This document shows positions 8,986 through 17,725 of a stretch of 64,000 nt of DNA, piece by piece. The position numbers and the translations under genes were made by a program. The first letter of the stretch is position 1, and each line of letters begins with the position of its first letter. Origin of the DNA: Chishuiella changwenlii (lineage in GTDB: Bacteria; Bacteroidota; Bacteroidia; Flavobacteriales; Weeksellaceae); the NCBI RefSeq assembly GCF_900142565.1, contig NZ_FRBH01000012.1:1-64000 (forward strand), read 5' to 3'. The notes under the pieces are model-generated. The model ran no database searches and was not told the DNA's origin. It saw nothing but the letters and a program-made list of their open reading frames with translations.

Positions 8986-9148
8986 GAGTCTATTTAAAAT
9001 TTATCTATATAATTTGTTTATATTTCTTTTTAACTACGAATTCGTTAAATTTTTCATGATAAAACCCAATTATCATTACAAAATTTGCCTATTCTCGCTT
9101 TAAAATAATCTATAAACACTATTACAATATAAATTTAAATAGACTCTT
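8984..9148. mobile_element. MITE-like inverted-repeat element (candidate)
   Basis: A 165-bp stretch is bounded by matching terminal inverted repeats. The left end is AAGAGTCTATTTAAA (8984-8998); the right end is its exact complement (9134-9148), extendable by a few bases with one bulge. The inside is non-coding and AT-rich. The left end starts inside the stop codon of the HMG-CoA lyase gene. No unambiguous target-site duplication was seen, so a non-autonomous transposon remnant is plausible but unproven; a long imperfect hairpin is the alternative. Confidence 0.45.
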
Positions 9149-9183
9149 GATTTAATCTTAATAATAAATTAAAAAACGAATTC

Positions 9184-9224
9184 TTTTGTTAAAGGAAATT
9201 AAAATATGCTGGACTTTAACAAAA
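9184..9224 (+). promoter_or_regulatory. Inverted repeat upstream of the SurA-like gene
   Basis: Perfect 11-bp arms TTTTGTTAAAG (9184-9194) and CTTTAACAAAA (9214-9224) with a 19-nt spacer end 5 bp before the -7 box. The position fits an operator or an alternative promoter element; neither is shown. Confidence 0.45.
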
Positions 9225-9229
9225 AAAGT

Positions 9230-9237
9230 TAAATTTG
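9230..9237 (+). promoter_or_regulatory. -7 element (TAAATTTG) of the SurA-like gene
   Basis: TAnnTTTG match 28 bp upstream of the first candidate ATG (9266) and 55 bp upstream of the alternative ATG (9293). Confidence 0.6.
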
Positions 9238-9265
9238 CTCATCGGTTGAATATAAACCGAACTTT

Positions 9266-10663
9266 ATGAAAATTAAAATGAAATTAAAGTATATGAAATT
9301 TAAATCGAGTATGATGTTGTTAATTGCAACATTATTTGCGGTAAATACTTTTGCACAAACAGCAAAATCAACTCCTAAGCGTCTAGCTAAAGTAGACGGA
9401 ATTGCTGCTGTTGTTGGTAGCCAAATTGTTTTAGAATCGGATGTTGATCGTGATTATTTAATGTCTCAACAACAAGGAGTTAAAGTTGACAATAAATGTG
9501 ATTTTTTAAATGACATTATGTTAGACAAAATGTTAGTTGACCGTGCAAAACAAGATACTTTAATAAAAGTTACACAAGATGAAGTAACACGCCAATTAAA
9601 TTCTCAAATTGAAGGTTGGGTTGCTCAAGCTGGTGGTGAAAAACAAATTTTAGATTATTTTGGATTCCGTACAATGGCGGAAATGAAAAATGAAACTAAA
9701 TATATTGTTGAAGATAACATTTACGCTCGTAACAAAAGGGAAATGGTTGTGAAAGGTGCAGATGCTACTCCAGAAGAAGTTCGTTTATTTTTTGAAAAAC
9801 ACCAAGGTGAATTACCAGATGTAAAAGATGAAGTTTCTTTAAGTCATATTGTTCTTTTCCCAGAGGTTTCTCAGGAAAATCAACAAAAAATTATTGATCA
9901 ATTAAAAGAGATTAAAAAAGAAATAGAAGAAGGTGCTTCTTTTACAACAAAAGCTATTTTATATTCGGAAGATCCAGGTTCTGCTAGTAATGGTGGTGAA
10001 TATAAAAAAGTTTCTCGTGGTAAAATGGTAAAAGAATTTGACGCTGTAGCATTTAATTTACAAGAAGGTGAAATTTCTGAACCATTTAAAACAGATTTTG
10101 GATACCACATTATTAAATTAGATAAGCGTCGTGGACAAGAATTAGACTTACGTCACATTTTAATTTCTTTAAAACCTACAGAGGAAGAAATTAAAAAAGC
10201 TACAAATAAATTAGATTCTATTCGTTTATTAATTAACGATGGCAAAATGACATTTAAAGATGCTGCATTACGTTTCTCTGATGATAAATACACGAAATTT
10301 AACTCTGGTAACTTAATGAATCAAAATTCTGGTGATGATCGTTTTGAAAAAATATCTTTACCATTACCAATGTTTTCTGCTATTACAACATTAGCTGATG
10401 AAGATATTTCTCAAGTATTTGAAGATGATTTCGAAAACAGAAAAGCATTAAGAATTTTAAAATTAAACAAATCTTATCCTGCTCATAAAATTAACTATGA
10501 ACAAGATTACTACAGAATTCAAAAATTTGCTGTACAAGACAAAGAAAGAACGATGTTATTGGATTGGGTTAAAAGACAAGTTGGTGACGCTTACATTAAA
10601 ATTGGAGCAGAATACCAAAGTTGTAACTTCCCTATCGATTGGGAGAAAAAGAATGTAAAATAA
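9266..10663 (+). CDS. SurA-like peptidylprolyl isomerase/chaperone
   Basis: A 465-residue periplasmic folding factor for outer-membrane proteins. Order of parts: signal peptide ending VNTFAQ (about residue 31); a SurA-N-type helical chaperone domain (about 40-165, DGIAAVVGSQIVLESDVDRD); a first parvulin domain (about 185-285, with EVSLSHIVLF and a GYHIIKLDKR end); and a second parvulin-like domain (about 295-395, DLRHILISLKP). The start is uncertain. ATG 9266 adds a basic stretch, whereas ATG 9293 (MKFKSSMMLL) gives a more standard signal peptide of about 22 residues. It is a single gene with its own promoter and terminator. Confidence 0.88.
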   Translation: MKIKMKLKYMKFKSSMMLLIATLFAVNTFAQTAKSTPKRLAKVDGIAAVVGSQIVLESDVDRDYLMSQQQGVKVDNKCDFLNDIMLDKMLVDRAKQDTLIKVTQDEVTRQLNSQIEGWVAQAGGEKQILDYFGFRTMAEMKNETKYIVEDNIYARNKREMVVKGADATPEEVRLFFEKHQGELPDVKDEVSLSHIVLFPEVSQENQQKIIDQLKEIKKEIEEGASFTTKAILYSEDPGSASNGGEYKKVSRGKMVKEFDAVAFNLQEGEISEPFKTDFGYHIIKLDKRRGQELDLRHILISLKPTEEEIKKATNKLDSIRLLINDGKMTFKDAALRFSDDKYTKFNSGNLMNQNSGDDRFEKISLPLPMFSAITTLADEDISQVFEDDFENRKALRILKLNKSYPAHKINYEQDYYRIQKFAVQDKERTMLLDWVKRQVGDAYIKIGAEYQSCNFPIDWEKKNVK

Positions 10664-10680
10664 TTCTTTCATATAAAATA

Positions 10681-10708
10681 AAAAAAGCATCCTTAAGGAT
10701 GCTTTTTT
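10681..10708. terminator. Bidirectional intrinsic terminator
   Basis: Perfect 12-bp stem AAAAAAGCATCC/GGATGCTTTTTT with loop TTAA. It lies between the SurA-like gene and the convergent 99-residue gene. Confidence 0.9.
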
Positions 10709-10734
10709 TATGCTTTATTCTTTTATTTTATCTC

Positions 10735-11034
10735 TTATTTTACTGGAGAAAAATACCAATAAATAGATGTTTTCTTATTCTCAACTTCCAAAAATTCTGG
10801 TGCAGCTTGAGGGATTAAGTGCAATTCGTTAGATTTGTTTAAATCATTTAAAACTTGTCTCAAAGGATAACCTTTCTTTCTATCATGAGGAAAGTAACCT
10901 TTCTCAATTAGAAAAGGCATCATTTTCCATGTCTTCACTCTCTCTAAATTGTTTTCTACTAAATAAGCTTGTATATCTTCGCTCATTTTTTTTACAATTT
11001 CTCTATCAATTTTTATATAATCGTTATTCTTCAT
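10735..11034 (-). CDS. Conserved small protein of unknown function, downstream of map
   Basis: A 99-residue soluble, basic protein that I do not recognise. No signal peptide or membrane segment is seen. The middle part (ERVKTWKMMPFLIEKGYFPHD followed by RKKGYPLRQVLNDLNK) looks helical and could resemble a small winged-helix or DNA-binding fold, but no defining motif is present. It begins 3 bp after the map stop codon, so it is almost certainly co-transcribed with map. Function unknown. Confidence 0.75.
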   Translation of the reverse strand: MKNNDYIKIDREIVKKMSEDIQAYLVENNLERVKTWKMMPFLIEKGYFPHDRKKGYPLRQVLNDLNKSNELHLIPQAAPEFLEVENKKTSIYWYFSPVK

Positions 11035-11037
11035 ATT

Positions 11038-11799
11038 CTACCAGTTTTCATTCATTAATGTTAAAATCATAGGACCTTCGGATGTTACTAAAACTGTATG
11101 TTCATGTTGTGCAAAAACGCCAGGATTATTTCCTATCATAGTCCATCCATCAGCTTGTTCTATTGCTTCGTTAGAGTTTTCTGAAATAAATGTTTCCAAT
11201 GCAATTACAGAATTTTTACGAAGTCTACGTTTATCGTTTACATCTCTATAATTTAATAAATCTAAAGGTTCTTCGTGTAGAGACAGCCCTACTCCATGTC
11301 CTGTTAAATTTTCGATTACCTTATAATGATGTTTTTTTGCTTCTTTTTCAATAATTCCACCAATATCAGCAATTTTTACACCCGATTTTACAGCTGCAAT
11401 CGCTTTTTGTAAAGCAGAAATAGAAGCATCAACTATTTTTTGATAACCATTTACATCCTCTCCTACAACAATAGACCCTCCGTTATCTGCCCAAAAACCT
11501 GCAAGTTCTCCTGAAACATCTATATTAATTACATCTCCTTCTTTTAGAATTTTTGTTTCTGATGGAATTCCATGGCAAATTTCTTCATTTACACTTAAAC
11601 ATGTATAACCAGGAAATTTATATGTTTCGTATGGAGCAGATTTACATCCTAATTTTTGCATAATAGAAGCCCCAAATAAATCTAATTCTTTTGTAGAAAT
11701 TCCTGGCTTCACGTAATCTTTCATCTCCTTAAGAGTAATGGCTACAGCTTCGCTGACTTTTTTTATCCCATTTAACTCTTCTTCCGTTTCTATTATCAT
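11038..11799 (-). CDS. map: Methionine aminopeptidase, type I
   Basis: A 253-residue cytosolic M24 metallopeptidase that removes the initiator methionine from nascent proteins. The metal-site residues are all visible: D94 (INIDVSG), D105 (GFWADNGGS), H168 (LTGHGVGLSLHEEP), E202 (ALETFIS) and E233 (QHEHTVLV), with the substrate-site H76 (EICHGIP). It has no N-terminal zinc-finger extension, as usual for bacterial type I enzymes. It is the first gene of a two-gene unit with the 99-residue gene. A -7 box lies about 40 bp upstream of the ATG. Confidence 0.93.
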   Translation of the reverse strand: MIIETEEELNGIKKVSEAVAITLKEMKDYVKPGISTKELDLFGASIMQKLGCKSAPYETYKFPGYTCLSVNEEICHGIPSETKILKEGDVINIDVSGELAGFWADNGGSIVVGEDVNGYQKIVDASISALQKAIAAVKSGVKIADIGGIIEKEAKKHHYKVIENLTGHGVGLSLHEEPLDLLNYRDVNDKRRLRKNSVIALETFISENSNEAIEQADGWTMIGNNPGVFAQHEHTVLVTSEGPMILTLMNENW

Positions 11800-11839
11800 T
11801 GCTTATATTAAATCTGATTTCGGTAATTGAAATCTTTTG

Positions 11840-11847
11840 CAAATTTA
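11840..11847 (-). promoter_or_regulatory. -7 element (TAAATTTG) of map
   Basis: TAnnTTTG match on the minus strand, predicting a 5' leader of about 30-35 nt for map. Confidence 0.55.
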
Positions 11848-12227
11848 CTTCATAAATAAACGAAATATGATATTTTTAATAAATTTTAGTTCTAATTAGC
11901 ATTATTCAGTGTGAAATTGAAAATTAATTAGTTTGAGACATACTGTAATTATTAATTCAATTTAGATAAATTAATAACGGATTTCAAGCTTGTCGTGGTG
12001 AACCTGTGGAAGTATAATTTGTTGATTTCTATGACAAAACTAAATATTACGAATGATAAATTTAGTTTAAGTCCTGTATGTCATTCTGAACTCGTTTCAG
12101 GATCTCATTTCGCTATAAATCATTAAGAAGCTGAATTACTAGGTATAATAATAGAATTAATTAAATAATTAAAATAAAAACAGTTGAAGATTTAAACAAC
12201 TTCATGTTTTAAAAGGAGAAGATTTTA

Positions 12228-12274
12228 AACAAATAAATCCGTTTTTATAAACGGATTTATTTGTTATTTTTTTT
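12228..12274. terminator. Strong hairpin terminator near the RelA/SpoT gene end
   Basis: Perfect 17-bp stem (12228-12244 and 12249-12265) with a 4-nt loop. It follows the RelA/SpoT stop on the minus strand, but the longest T run (12267-12275) is on the plus-strand side. It may act in both directions. Confidence 0.75.
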
Positions 12275-12283
12275 TAAAAGTTA

Positions 12284-14521
12284 TTAGTTTTTATATGTTC
12301 TTTTTACAGATTGAATCCCTTCAATATTTTTTAATTCGAGCATAATTTTTTCTAACTCAGCTTTATTTTTAACAGATACTGTAATTTTTCCGTCAAAAAT
12401 ACCAGCATCCTCAGAAAGATTAATACTGTGCATATTCAATGAATTATTTTTAGAAATAACCAATGTTATGTCGCTAACCATACCAGATCTATCTAATCCA
12501 TGTAGCTCAATTAAGGCTTTAAATTCACGTTGAGAAGAATCAATCCATTTTGCTTTTATAATACGGTAAGCATAATTAGCTTGTAATGAAACTGAGTTCG
12601 GACAATCTACCTTATGTACTTTTATTCCTTTAGAAACCGTAATAAAGCCAAAAACCTTATCTCCTGCAATTGGATTACAACAACTTGCTAATTCGTAATC
12701 TAATCTTTCTTCATCATTCCCAAAAACTAAACTATCTAGTTTTGTTTTATCTACGGGAGCATCATCCTTTTTAGTTGGATTGAAACTAGATTTTCTGAAA
12801 CGATTAATTAAACCAGTAAATCCAGAATTTCTTTCAGCGAACTTTCGTAAATCATTATTATCAATGATTCCCATCGCTACATTATAAAATAAATCTTGAC
12901 TAGAACTTAATTTAAAAAATTGTTGTAATTGATTAACTGTATTCTCACTAAAATCAACTTTTAAATGTCTTAACTTTCTCTGAATAATCTCTTTTCCTTC
13001 TTCAGCAACTTTTCGTTTATCAGAATTTAATGATGCTTTTACTTTACTTCTCGCCTTACTTGTTACAACATAATCTAACCATTCTAATTTTGGTTTCTGC
13101 TGAGTAGAAGTAATAATTTCTACCTGATCACCACTTTGTAATTGGTGAGATAATGGATATAATTTTCCATTTACTTTTGCTCCTAAACAATGATCACCAA
13201 CATTGGAGTGTATAGAATAAGCAAAGTCTAAGGAACTTGCCCCTTTAGGTAATGAGTGTAAATCTCCTTTTGGTGTAAAAACGTAGATTTCTTTAGAATA
13301 CAGATTGAATTTAAAATTATCCATAAACTCAATTGCATCTTTTGTATCCTCTTGTTCAAGCATTTCTCGAACCTGATGAATCCATTCGTCTACTTTTGTA
13401 TCATCATCCGAAACATTTTCTTTGTATTTGTAGTGTGCAGCAATACCCATTTCTGCAACCTCATCCATTCTTTCTGATCGAATCTGAACTTCTACCCAAC
13501 GTGCTTGTGGTCCCATAACAGTAACGTGTAAAGACTCATAACCCGTTGTTTTAGGTTGAGAAATCCAATCGCGCATACGTTTTGGATTTGGAATATATAA
13601 ATCCGTAATCAATGAATAGATTTTCCAAGCTAAGAATTTCTCATTCTTTTTGTCTGATCTATAAATTACACGGATTGCAAATAAATCAAAAACTTCTTCA
13701 AAAGGAATTCCTTGATTTACTGTTTTTCTGTAGATTGAATTAATAGATTTTGAGCGTCCTTTTATCTCAAATTCTAATCCTTCCGCTTCTAACTTCTCTG
13801 AAATTACTTCACAAAATTTTTGAATGTAATCTTCTCGCTGAGCTTTTGCTTCTGTTAATTTTTGCTCGATTGTTAAATAAGCTTCTGGCTGCGTATATTT
13901 TAAACTTAAATCTTCTAATTCTGATTTAATGTTGTACAATCCCATTCTGTGTGCCAATGGCGCATAAATGAAAACTGTTTCAGAAGCTATTTTAAGTTGT
14001 TTATCTTCTCGCATACTTTCTAGGGTACGCATGTTATGAAGTCTGTCTGCAATTTTTATTAAAATAACACGAACGTCTTCAGATAAAGTCAATAAAAGCT
14101 TTTTGTAGTTTTCAGACTGTATAGATAAATCTTGTCTATTAAGAACAGAAATTTTCGTTAAACCATCTATAATCTTCGCTATCTTGGCACCAAATAACTT
14201 CTCAATATCTTCTACAGTATAATCTGTATCCTCCACTACATCGTGCATTAAAGCAGCAGCAATAGAAGTTGCTCCAAGACCAATTTCATCTGCAACAATT
14301 TTTGCTACAGCAATTGGGTGATAAATATATGGTTCTCCAGTTTTTCTACGTTGGTCTTTATGCGCATCTACAGCCAAATCAAAAGCTCGCCTAATTAACT
14401 TCTTATCTTCATCAGATAATGTTATATAGGTGTTCTGAAGCATTTCTCTATAGCGTCTCGCTATCTCAACGTTCTCTTTTTCTAACTGTTCGTCTGTTAT
14501 TATGTGAGGAGTGTTCATCAT
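12284..14521 (-). CDS. relA/spoT: RelA/SpoT-family (p)ppGpp synthetase/hydrolase
   Basis: A 745-residue stringent-response enzyme that makes and degrades (p)ppGpp. Domain order: HD hydrolase (about 45-190, with H54, H68 and the H93-D94 pair in MHDVVEDT), synthetase (about 235-360, with GRSKSINSIYRK and VFDLFAIRVIY), TGS (about 395-460, EIYVFTPKGD), zinc-finger/helical region (about 560-650, with ELASCCNPI), and a C-terminal ACT domain (about 665-745). The intact HD motif argues for a hydrolase-competent enzyme, as expected for a long RSH protein. The start is MM at 14521 or 14518. It is a single-gene unit. Confidence 0.95.
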   Translation of the reverse strand: MMNTPHIITDEQLEKENVEIARRYREMLQNTYITLSDEDKKLIRRAFDLAVDAHKDQRRKTGEPYIYHPIAVAKIVADEIGLGATSIAAALMHDVVEDTDYTVEDIEKLFGAKIAKIIDGLTKISVLNRQDLSIQSENYKKLLLTLSEDVRVILIKIADRLHNMRTLESMREDKQLKIASETVFIYAPLAHRMGLYNIKSELEDLSLKYTQPEAYLTIEQKLTEAKAQREDYIQKFCEVISEKLEAEGLEFEIKGRSKSINSIYRKTVNQGIPFEEVFDLFAIRVIYRSDKKNEKFLAWKIYSLITDLYIPNPKRMRDWISQPKTTGYESLHVTVMGPQARWVEVQIRSERMDEVAEMGIAAHYKYKENVSDDDTKVDEWIHQVREMLEQEDTKDAIEFMDNFKFNLYSKEIYVFTPKGDLHSLPKGASSLDFAYSIHSNVGDHCLGAKVNGKLYPLSHQLQSGDQVEIITSTQQKPKLEWLDYVVTSKARSKVKASLNSDKRKVAEEGKEIIQRKLRHLKVDFSENTVNQLQQFFKLSSSQDLFYNVAMGIIDNNDLRKFAERNSGFTGLINRFRKSSFNPTKKDDAPVDKTKLDSLVFGNDEERLDYELASCCNPIAGDKVFGFITVSKGIKVHKVDCPNSVSLQANYAYRIIKAKWIDSSQREFKALIELHGLDRSGMVSDITLVISKNNSLNMHSINLSEDAGIFDGKITVSVKNKAELEKIMLELKNIEGIQSVKRTYKN

Positions 14522-14770
14522 TTTCTAGTTTTGGTAATAGTAAAAGCAGATATATTCTCACTATATCCTCTAAATTTCTGTAATAAATATACAATATTTC
14601 TTATTTGTGAAGATGAAAAATCTCTCGAAATAACACAATATTAATTTAAATATTTTATTGATATTTATTTTGAGCATTAGATGCTAAATACTTAGCCAAT
14701 TAAAATCTTTGAAAACATTCTACAATTTCTATTCAATTTAACTTAAATTTGAGTAATTGAAAATATAGAA

Positions 14771-16648
14771 ATGCCTCAACAAGCCCAAAATAAGTCATTA
14801 GAGAATGTACACGAGAGTGTAAAAATTGAAAAGGGAAAGTTTAAAAAAATACTTAGTTTCTTTGGACCAGCATACTTAATTAGTGTTGGGTATATGGATC
14901 CTGGAAATTGGGCAACGGATTTAGCCGGAGGAAGCCAATTTGGTTATACATTAATTTGGGTTTTATTAATGAGTAACATTATGGCTTTACTTTTACAAAG
15001 TTTGTGTACACGTTTAGGGATTGTCCGCAGAAAAGATTTAGCACAATGCAATAGAGAAACCTACCCAAAAGGAATGAATTTCGTTTTATATATTCTTGCT
15101 GAAATTGCGATTGCAGCATGTGATTTAGCCGAGATTCTAGGAATGGCAATTGGACTTAATTTACTTTTCGGAATAGATTTATTATATGGTGTTTTAATTA
15201 GTTTTGCAGATACTTTCTTGTTGTTGTATTTACAACGATTAGGAATGAGAAAAATGGAACTTTTTATTGTGGGATTAATTACCATGATAGGTTTATGTTT
15301 CCTTACCGAAATGTTCTTAGCTAAACCAGATTTTGGTGAAGTTGCAAAAGGCTTTATTCCATCTATTCCCAATAGTACTGCCTTGTACATAAGTATAGGG
15401 ATTATTGGAGCAACTGTAATGCCTCATAACCTCTACCTACATTCGGCTTTGGTACAAACAAGAAAAATAAAACGTGACGATAAATCAATTAAAAGAGCTT
15501 TAAAATATAATTTTTGGGATAGCGCTATTGCACTTAATCTAGCATTTTTTGTAAATGCTGCTATTCTTATTTTAGCCGCTTCTGTTTTTCATAAAAATGG
15601 TTACCATGAAGTTGCTGAATTAAATGATGCCTACCATTTATTAGGAACTACTTTAGGAACAGATTTAGCTCCAAAACTTTTTGCTGTTGCACTTATATTA
15701 GCAGGACAAAGTTCTACTGTTACAGGAACTTTGGCAGGGCAAATTGTAATGGAAGGTTACTTACATCTTCGTATAAATCCTGTTTTACGTAGAATTTTAA
15801 CGCGACTTTTAGCTGTTGTACCAGCTGTATTAGTTATTTTAATTTTTGGAGAAAATGAAGTAGGTTCGTTATTAATATTTAGTCAAGTTATTTTGAGCAT
15901 GCAATTGGCATTTGCTATTATTCCTCTTATTCATTTTGTGAGTGATAAAAAACAAATGGGAAAATTTACCATTTCTACAATTACAAAATTCTTTGCTTGG
16001 ACAATTGCTTTTATTATTTGTATATTAAATGCTCAGTTAGTTTACGAGGAATTTAATAATTGGATGAGAGATAATAACTCGTATCTCTTTAAATTATTTT
16101 TGGTTGGATTAGAAGTTGGTTTATTAGTACTATTATTACTTACTTTTATTATTCCGATAATTAGAAAAAAGGATTCTGAGGAGATAAAAGAAATTCATGA
16201 ACCTTTTGAGCCTTTTACTTTAAACGAAATAACAACACAACATTTTTCTCGTATTGCTATAGCATTAGATTTTTCTAAAACAGATCATAAAATTATTAAT
16301 TATGCTACACAACTTGCACAGCAAGATACAACTTTAATCTTAATTCATATTGTTGAGAGTGCTTCTGTTAAATATACAGGAGAAAAAACGGATGATACTG
16401 AGGCTCAATCTGATTTAAAACGTTTAGAGAAGTATGCGCATATTCTTCGTCCATTGTTTAAACAAACAGTTATTCAGTTAGGATATAATAACCGTGTAAA
16501 TACTATTGCTAAAATTTGTGAAGAACAACAAGCAGATTTACTTATTGTTGGTTCTCATGGCCATAAAGGATTTATGGATTTTATTTTTGGAGAAACGATT
16601 AATAAATTAAGACATAAAGTAAAGATCCCACTATTTATTGCAAAATAA
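14771..16648 (+). CDS. mntH: Nramp-type Mn/Fe transporter fused to a UspA domain
   Basis: A 625-residue two-part protein. Residues about 25-460 form an Nramp/MntH proton-coupled divalent-metal importer with about 11 membrane segments. They carry the DPGN motif (43-46) and ATVMPHN with the metal-binding M217 that favours Mn2+/Fe2+ over Ca2+/Mg2+. After a short acidic linker (KKDSEEIKEIHEPFEPF), residues about 484-625 form a cytoplasmic universal-stress-protein domain. It ends with the nucleotide-loop pattern GSHGHKG...GETINK, which marks ATP-binding UspA types. E. coli MntH has about 412 residues and no such tail. The fusion implies regulation by ATP/AMP, which is inference. No MntR or Fur box was recognised upstream. 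Confidence 0.92.
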   Translation: MPQQAQNKSLENVHESVKIEKGKFKKILSFFGPAYLISVGYMDPGNWATDLAGGSQFGYTLIWVLLMSNIMALLLQSLCTRLGIVRRKDLAQCNRETYPKGMNFVLYILAEIAIAACDLAEILGMAIGLNLLFGIDLLYGVLISFADTFLLLYLQRLGMRKMELFIVGLITMIGLCFLTEMFLAKPDFGEVAKGFIPSIPNSTALYISIGIIGATVMPHNLYLHSALVQTRKIKRDDKSIKRALKYNFWDSAIALNLAFFVNAAILILAASVFHKNGYHEVAELNDAYHLLGTTLGTDLAPKLFAVALILAGQSSTVTGTLAGQIVMEGYLHLRINPVLRRILTRLLAVVPAVLVILIFGENEVGSLLIFSQVILSMQLAFAIIPLIHFVSDKKQMGKFTISTITKFFAWTIAFIICILNAQLVYEEFNNWMRDNNSYLFKLFLVGLEVGLLVLLLLTFIIPIIRKKDSEEIKEIHEPFEPFTLNEITTQHFSRIAIALDFSKTDHKIINYATQLAQQDTTLILIHIVESASVKYTGEKTDDTEAQSDLKRLEKYAHILRPLFKQTVIQLGYNNRVNTIAKICEEQQADLLIVGSHGHKGFMDFIFGETINKLRHKVKIPLFIAK

Positions 16649-16694
16649 AAGAGGAGTTATTTAAACTAACTGCTCTCCTATTAAAATATTCCCA

Positions 16695-17096
16695 TTATTT
16701 ACTATTTGTTACAAACCATAAATCTTCTGCTGTGAATGAATTTAAATTTATATAACTATCAAATAAACTAGCTAGATTATCATCCATTCTAAATAAATCT
16801 GAATGTAGAGAATCTACAGAAATTATAGTTAAATCATTATTCTCATTAAACGTGTCACTTAAAAGGCTTAAATATCTACTTTCTATAAATAATAAAGGGT
16901 ATTTATTCCATAGATAACCTACTGTAATATTATCAGCATTACTAATTGAAGCCCAGTTTTCTTCATTTTCCCAAAACGATACCTTTAAACCTTTACGTTT
17001 AAATTCATCTATTGTAATAAAAAAAGAATTGAAGCACCAATTAGATAAATCTAATTTTACGACTCTATTGATTATATCTGTTAAATCCATTTTCAA
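16695..17096 (-). CDS. Small protein of unknown function, last gene of the island cluster
   Basis: A 133-residue acidic soluble protein without signal peptide or membrane segment. I do not recognise it. It is rich in aromatic residues (LSNWCFNSFFITIDEF, FWENEENWASI, EDLWFVTN), a composition common in immunity proteins of polymorphic toxins, but no family motif is certain. It lies 12 bp after the 63-residue gene and is convergent with mntH. Confidence 0.6.
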   Translation of the reverse strand: MKMDLTDIINRVVKLDLSNWCFNSFFITIDEFKRKGLKVSFWENEENWASISNADNITVGYLWNKYPLLFIESRYLSLLSDTFNENNDLTIISVDSLHSDLFRMDDNLASLFDSYINLNSFTAEDLWFVTNSK

Positions 17097-17108
17097 TTGA
17101 TAAATTCA

Positions 17109-17300
17109 TTATTCTATAATTGGTAACAACATATAAATTTTTATTTCTTCAAAATCTAAATCATTGGAATTATAAAATTCAATGAAATCATCAATTTTGT
17201 TTAAATCTGACATTTCTAAATCCCAATCTTGTTGAGTATCTGAATAATTTAATGATAATCTTTGAGCTAATTTTTTAACAATATGTTTTTTTAAAATCAT
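17109..17300 (-). CDS. Very small acidic protein of unknown function
   Basis: 63 residues, soluble and acidic, with no recognised motif. Support comes from its position: it fits a six-gene cluster with 5 bp to the gene before it and 12 bp to the gene after, all on the same strand. Without that context it could be dismissed as a chance frame. Confidence 0.5.
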   Translation of the reverse strand: MILKKHIVKKLAQRLSLNYSDTQQDWDLEMSDLNKIDDFIEFYNSNDLDFEEIKIYMLLPIIE

Positions 17301-17305
17301 TAATA

Positions 17306-17722
17306 TTATTTAATCGTTTTATCAAAAGTTACAGTTGATATATTTAATTCTTTTTGCTTTTCTATAAATTCATTTAAAGATATTGGTCCAATTACTCCCT
17401 TTTCAGGAAAATATGTATACTCTTTATAAATAGGAATTATAAAATAGTTAGTTATTTTTCTGTTTGTATTTGGGTGTTGTTTTGCAATTATATATTTATC
17501 ATTATTTCCAACAGAAAATATTGTTTCTGGAACAACATCTACGGTATTTCCACTTTCATCAACTTCATAGCCAATACTCATATCATCTTTTGTATCAACA
17601 GCAACTAAATAATATCTCCCTATAATTTGATTACTTTTAATATCATTACAAGAAGAAAAAGAACTAATTAAAGCTAACGTAATTACAATTTTAAAATATT
17701 TTTCCATAATTAAAAAATTCAT
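17306..17722 (-). CDS. Small lipoprotein, DUF3997-like
   Basis: 138 residues with a lipoprotein signal: the hydrophobic stretch KIVITLALISSFSSC ends in the lipobox SFSSC, with lipidation expected at the Cys near residue 25. The mature part (IGRYYLVAVDT, KYIIAKQHPN, YFIIPIYKEY, GPISLNEFIEKQKEL) resembles DUF3997-type small beta-rich proteins from memory. The true start is probably the ATG at 17707 (MEKYFKIV), which removes an unlikely MNFLI leader and leaves an 18-bp spacing. Function unknown; periplasmic or outer-membrane anchored. Confidence 0.6.
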   Translation of the reverse strand: MNFLIMEKYFKIVITLALISSFSSCNDIKSNQIIGRYYLVAVDTKDDMSIGYEVDESGNTVDVVPETIFSVGNNDKYIIAKQHPNTNRKITNYFIIPIYKEYTYFPEKGVIGPISLNEFIEKQKELNISTVTFDKTIK

Positions 17723-17725
17723 CTA

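Larger units (their letters stand above)
11800..12283. other. Intergenic region with decayed dispersed repeats
   Basis: 484 bp without a gene. It holds the map promoter; a degenerate stretch at about 11988-12015 (GCTTGTCGTGGTGAACCTGT) that looks like a worn intergenic repeat; a second at about 12079-12112 (CATTCTGAACTCGTTTCAGG); and the hairpin at 12228-12265. The two stretches resemble dispersed non-coding repeats often seen between flavobacterial genes. That is pattern memory, not a search result. Confidence 0.6.

Noticed and set aside
15061-15390. 109-codon minus-strand frame inside the Nramp gene
   Set aside because: It is antisense to conserved Nramp motifs and reads as low-complexity basic sequence.
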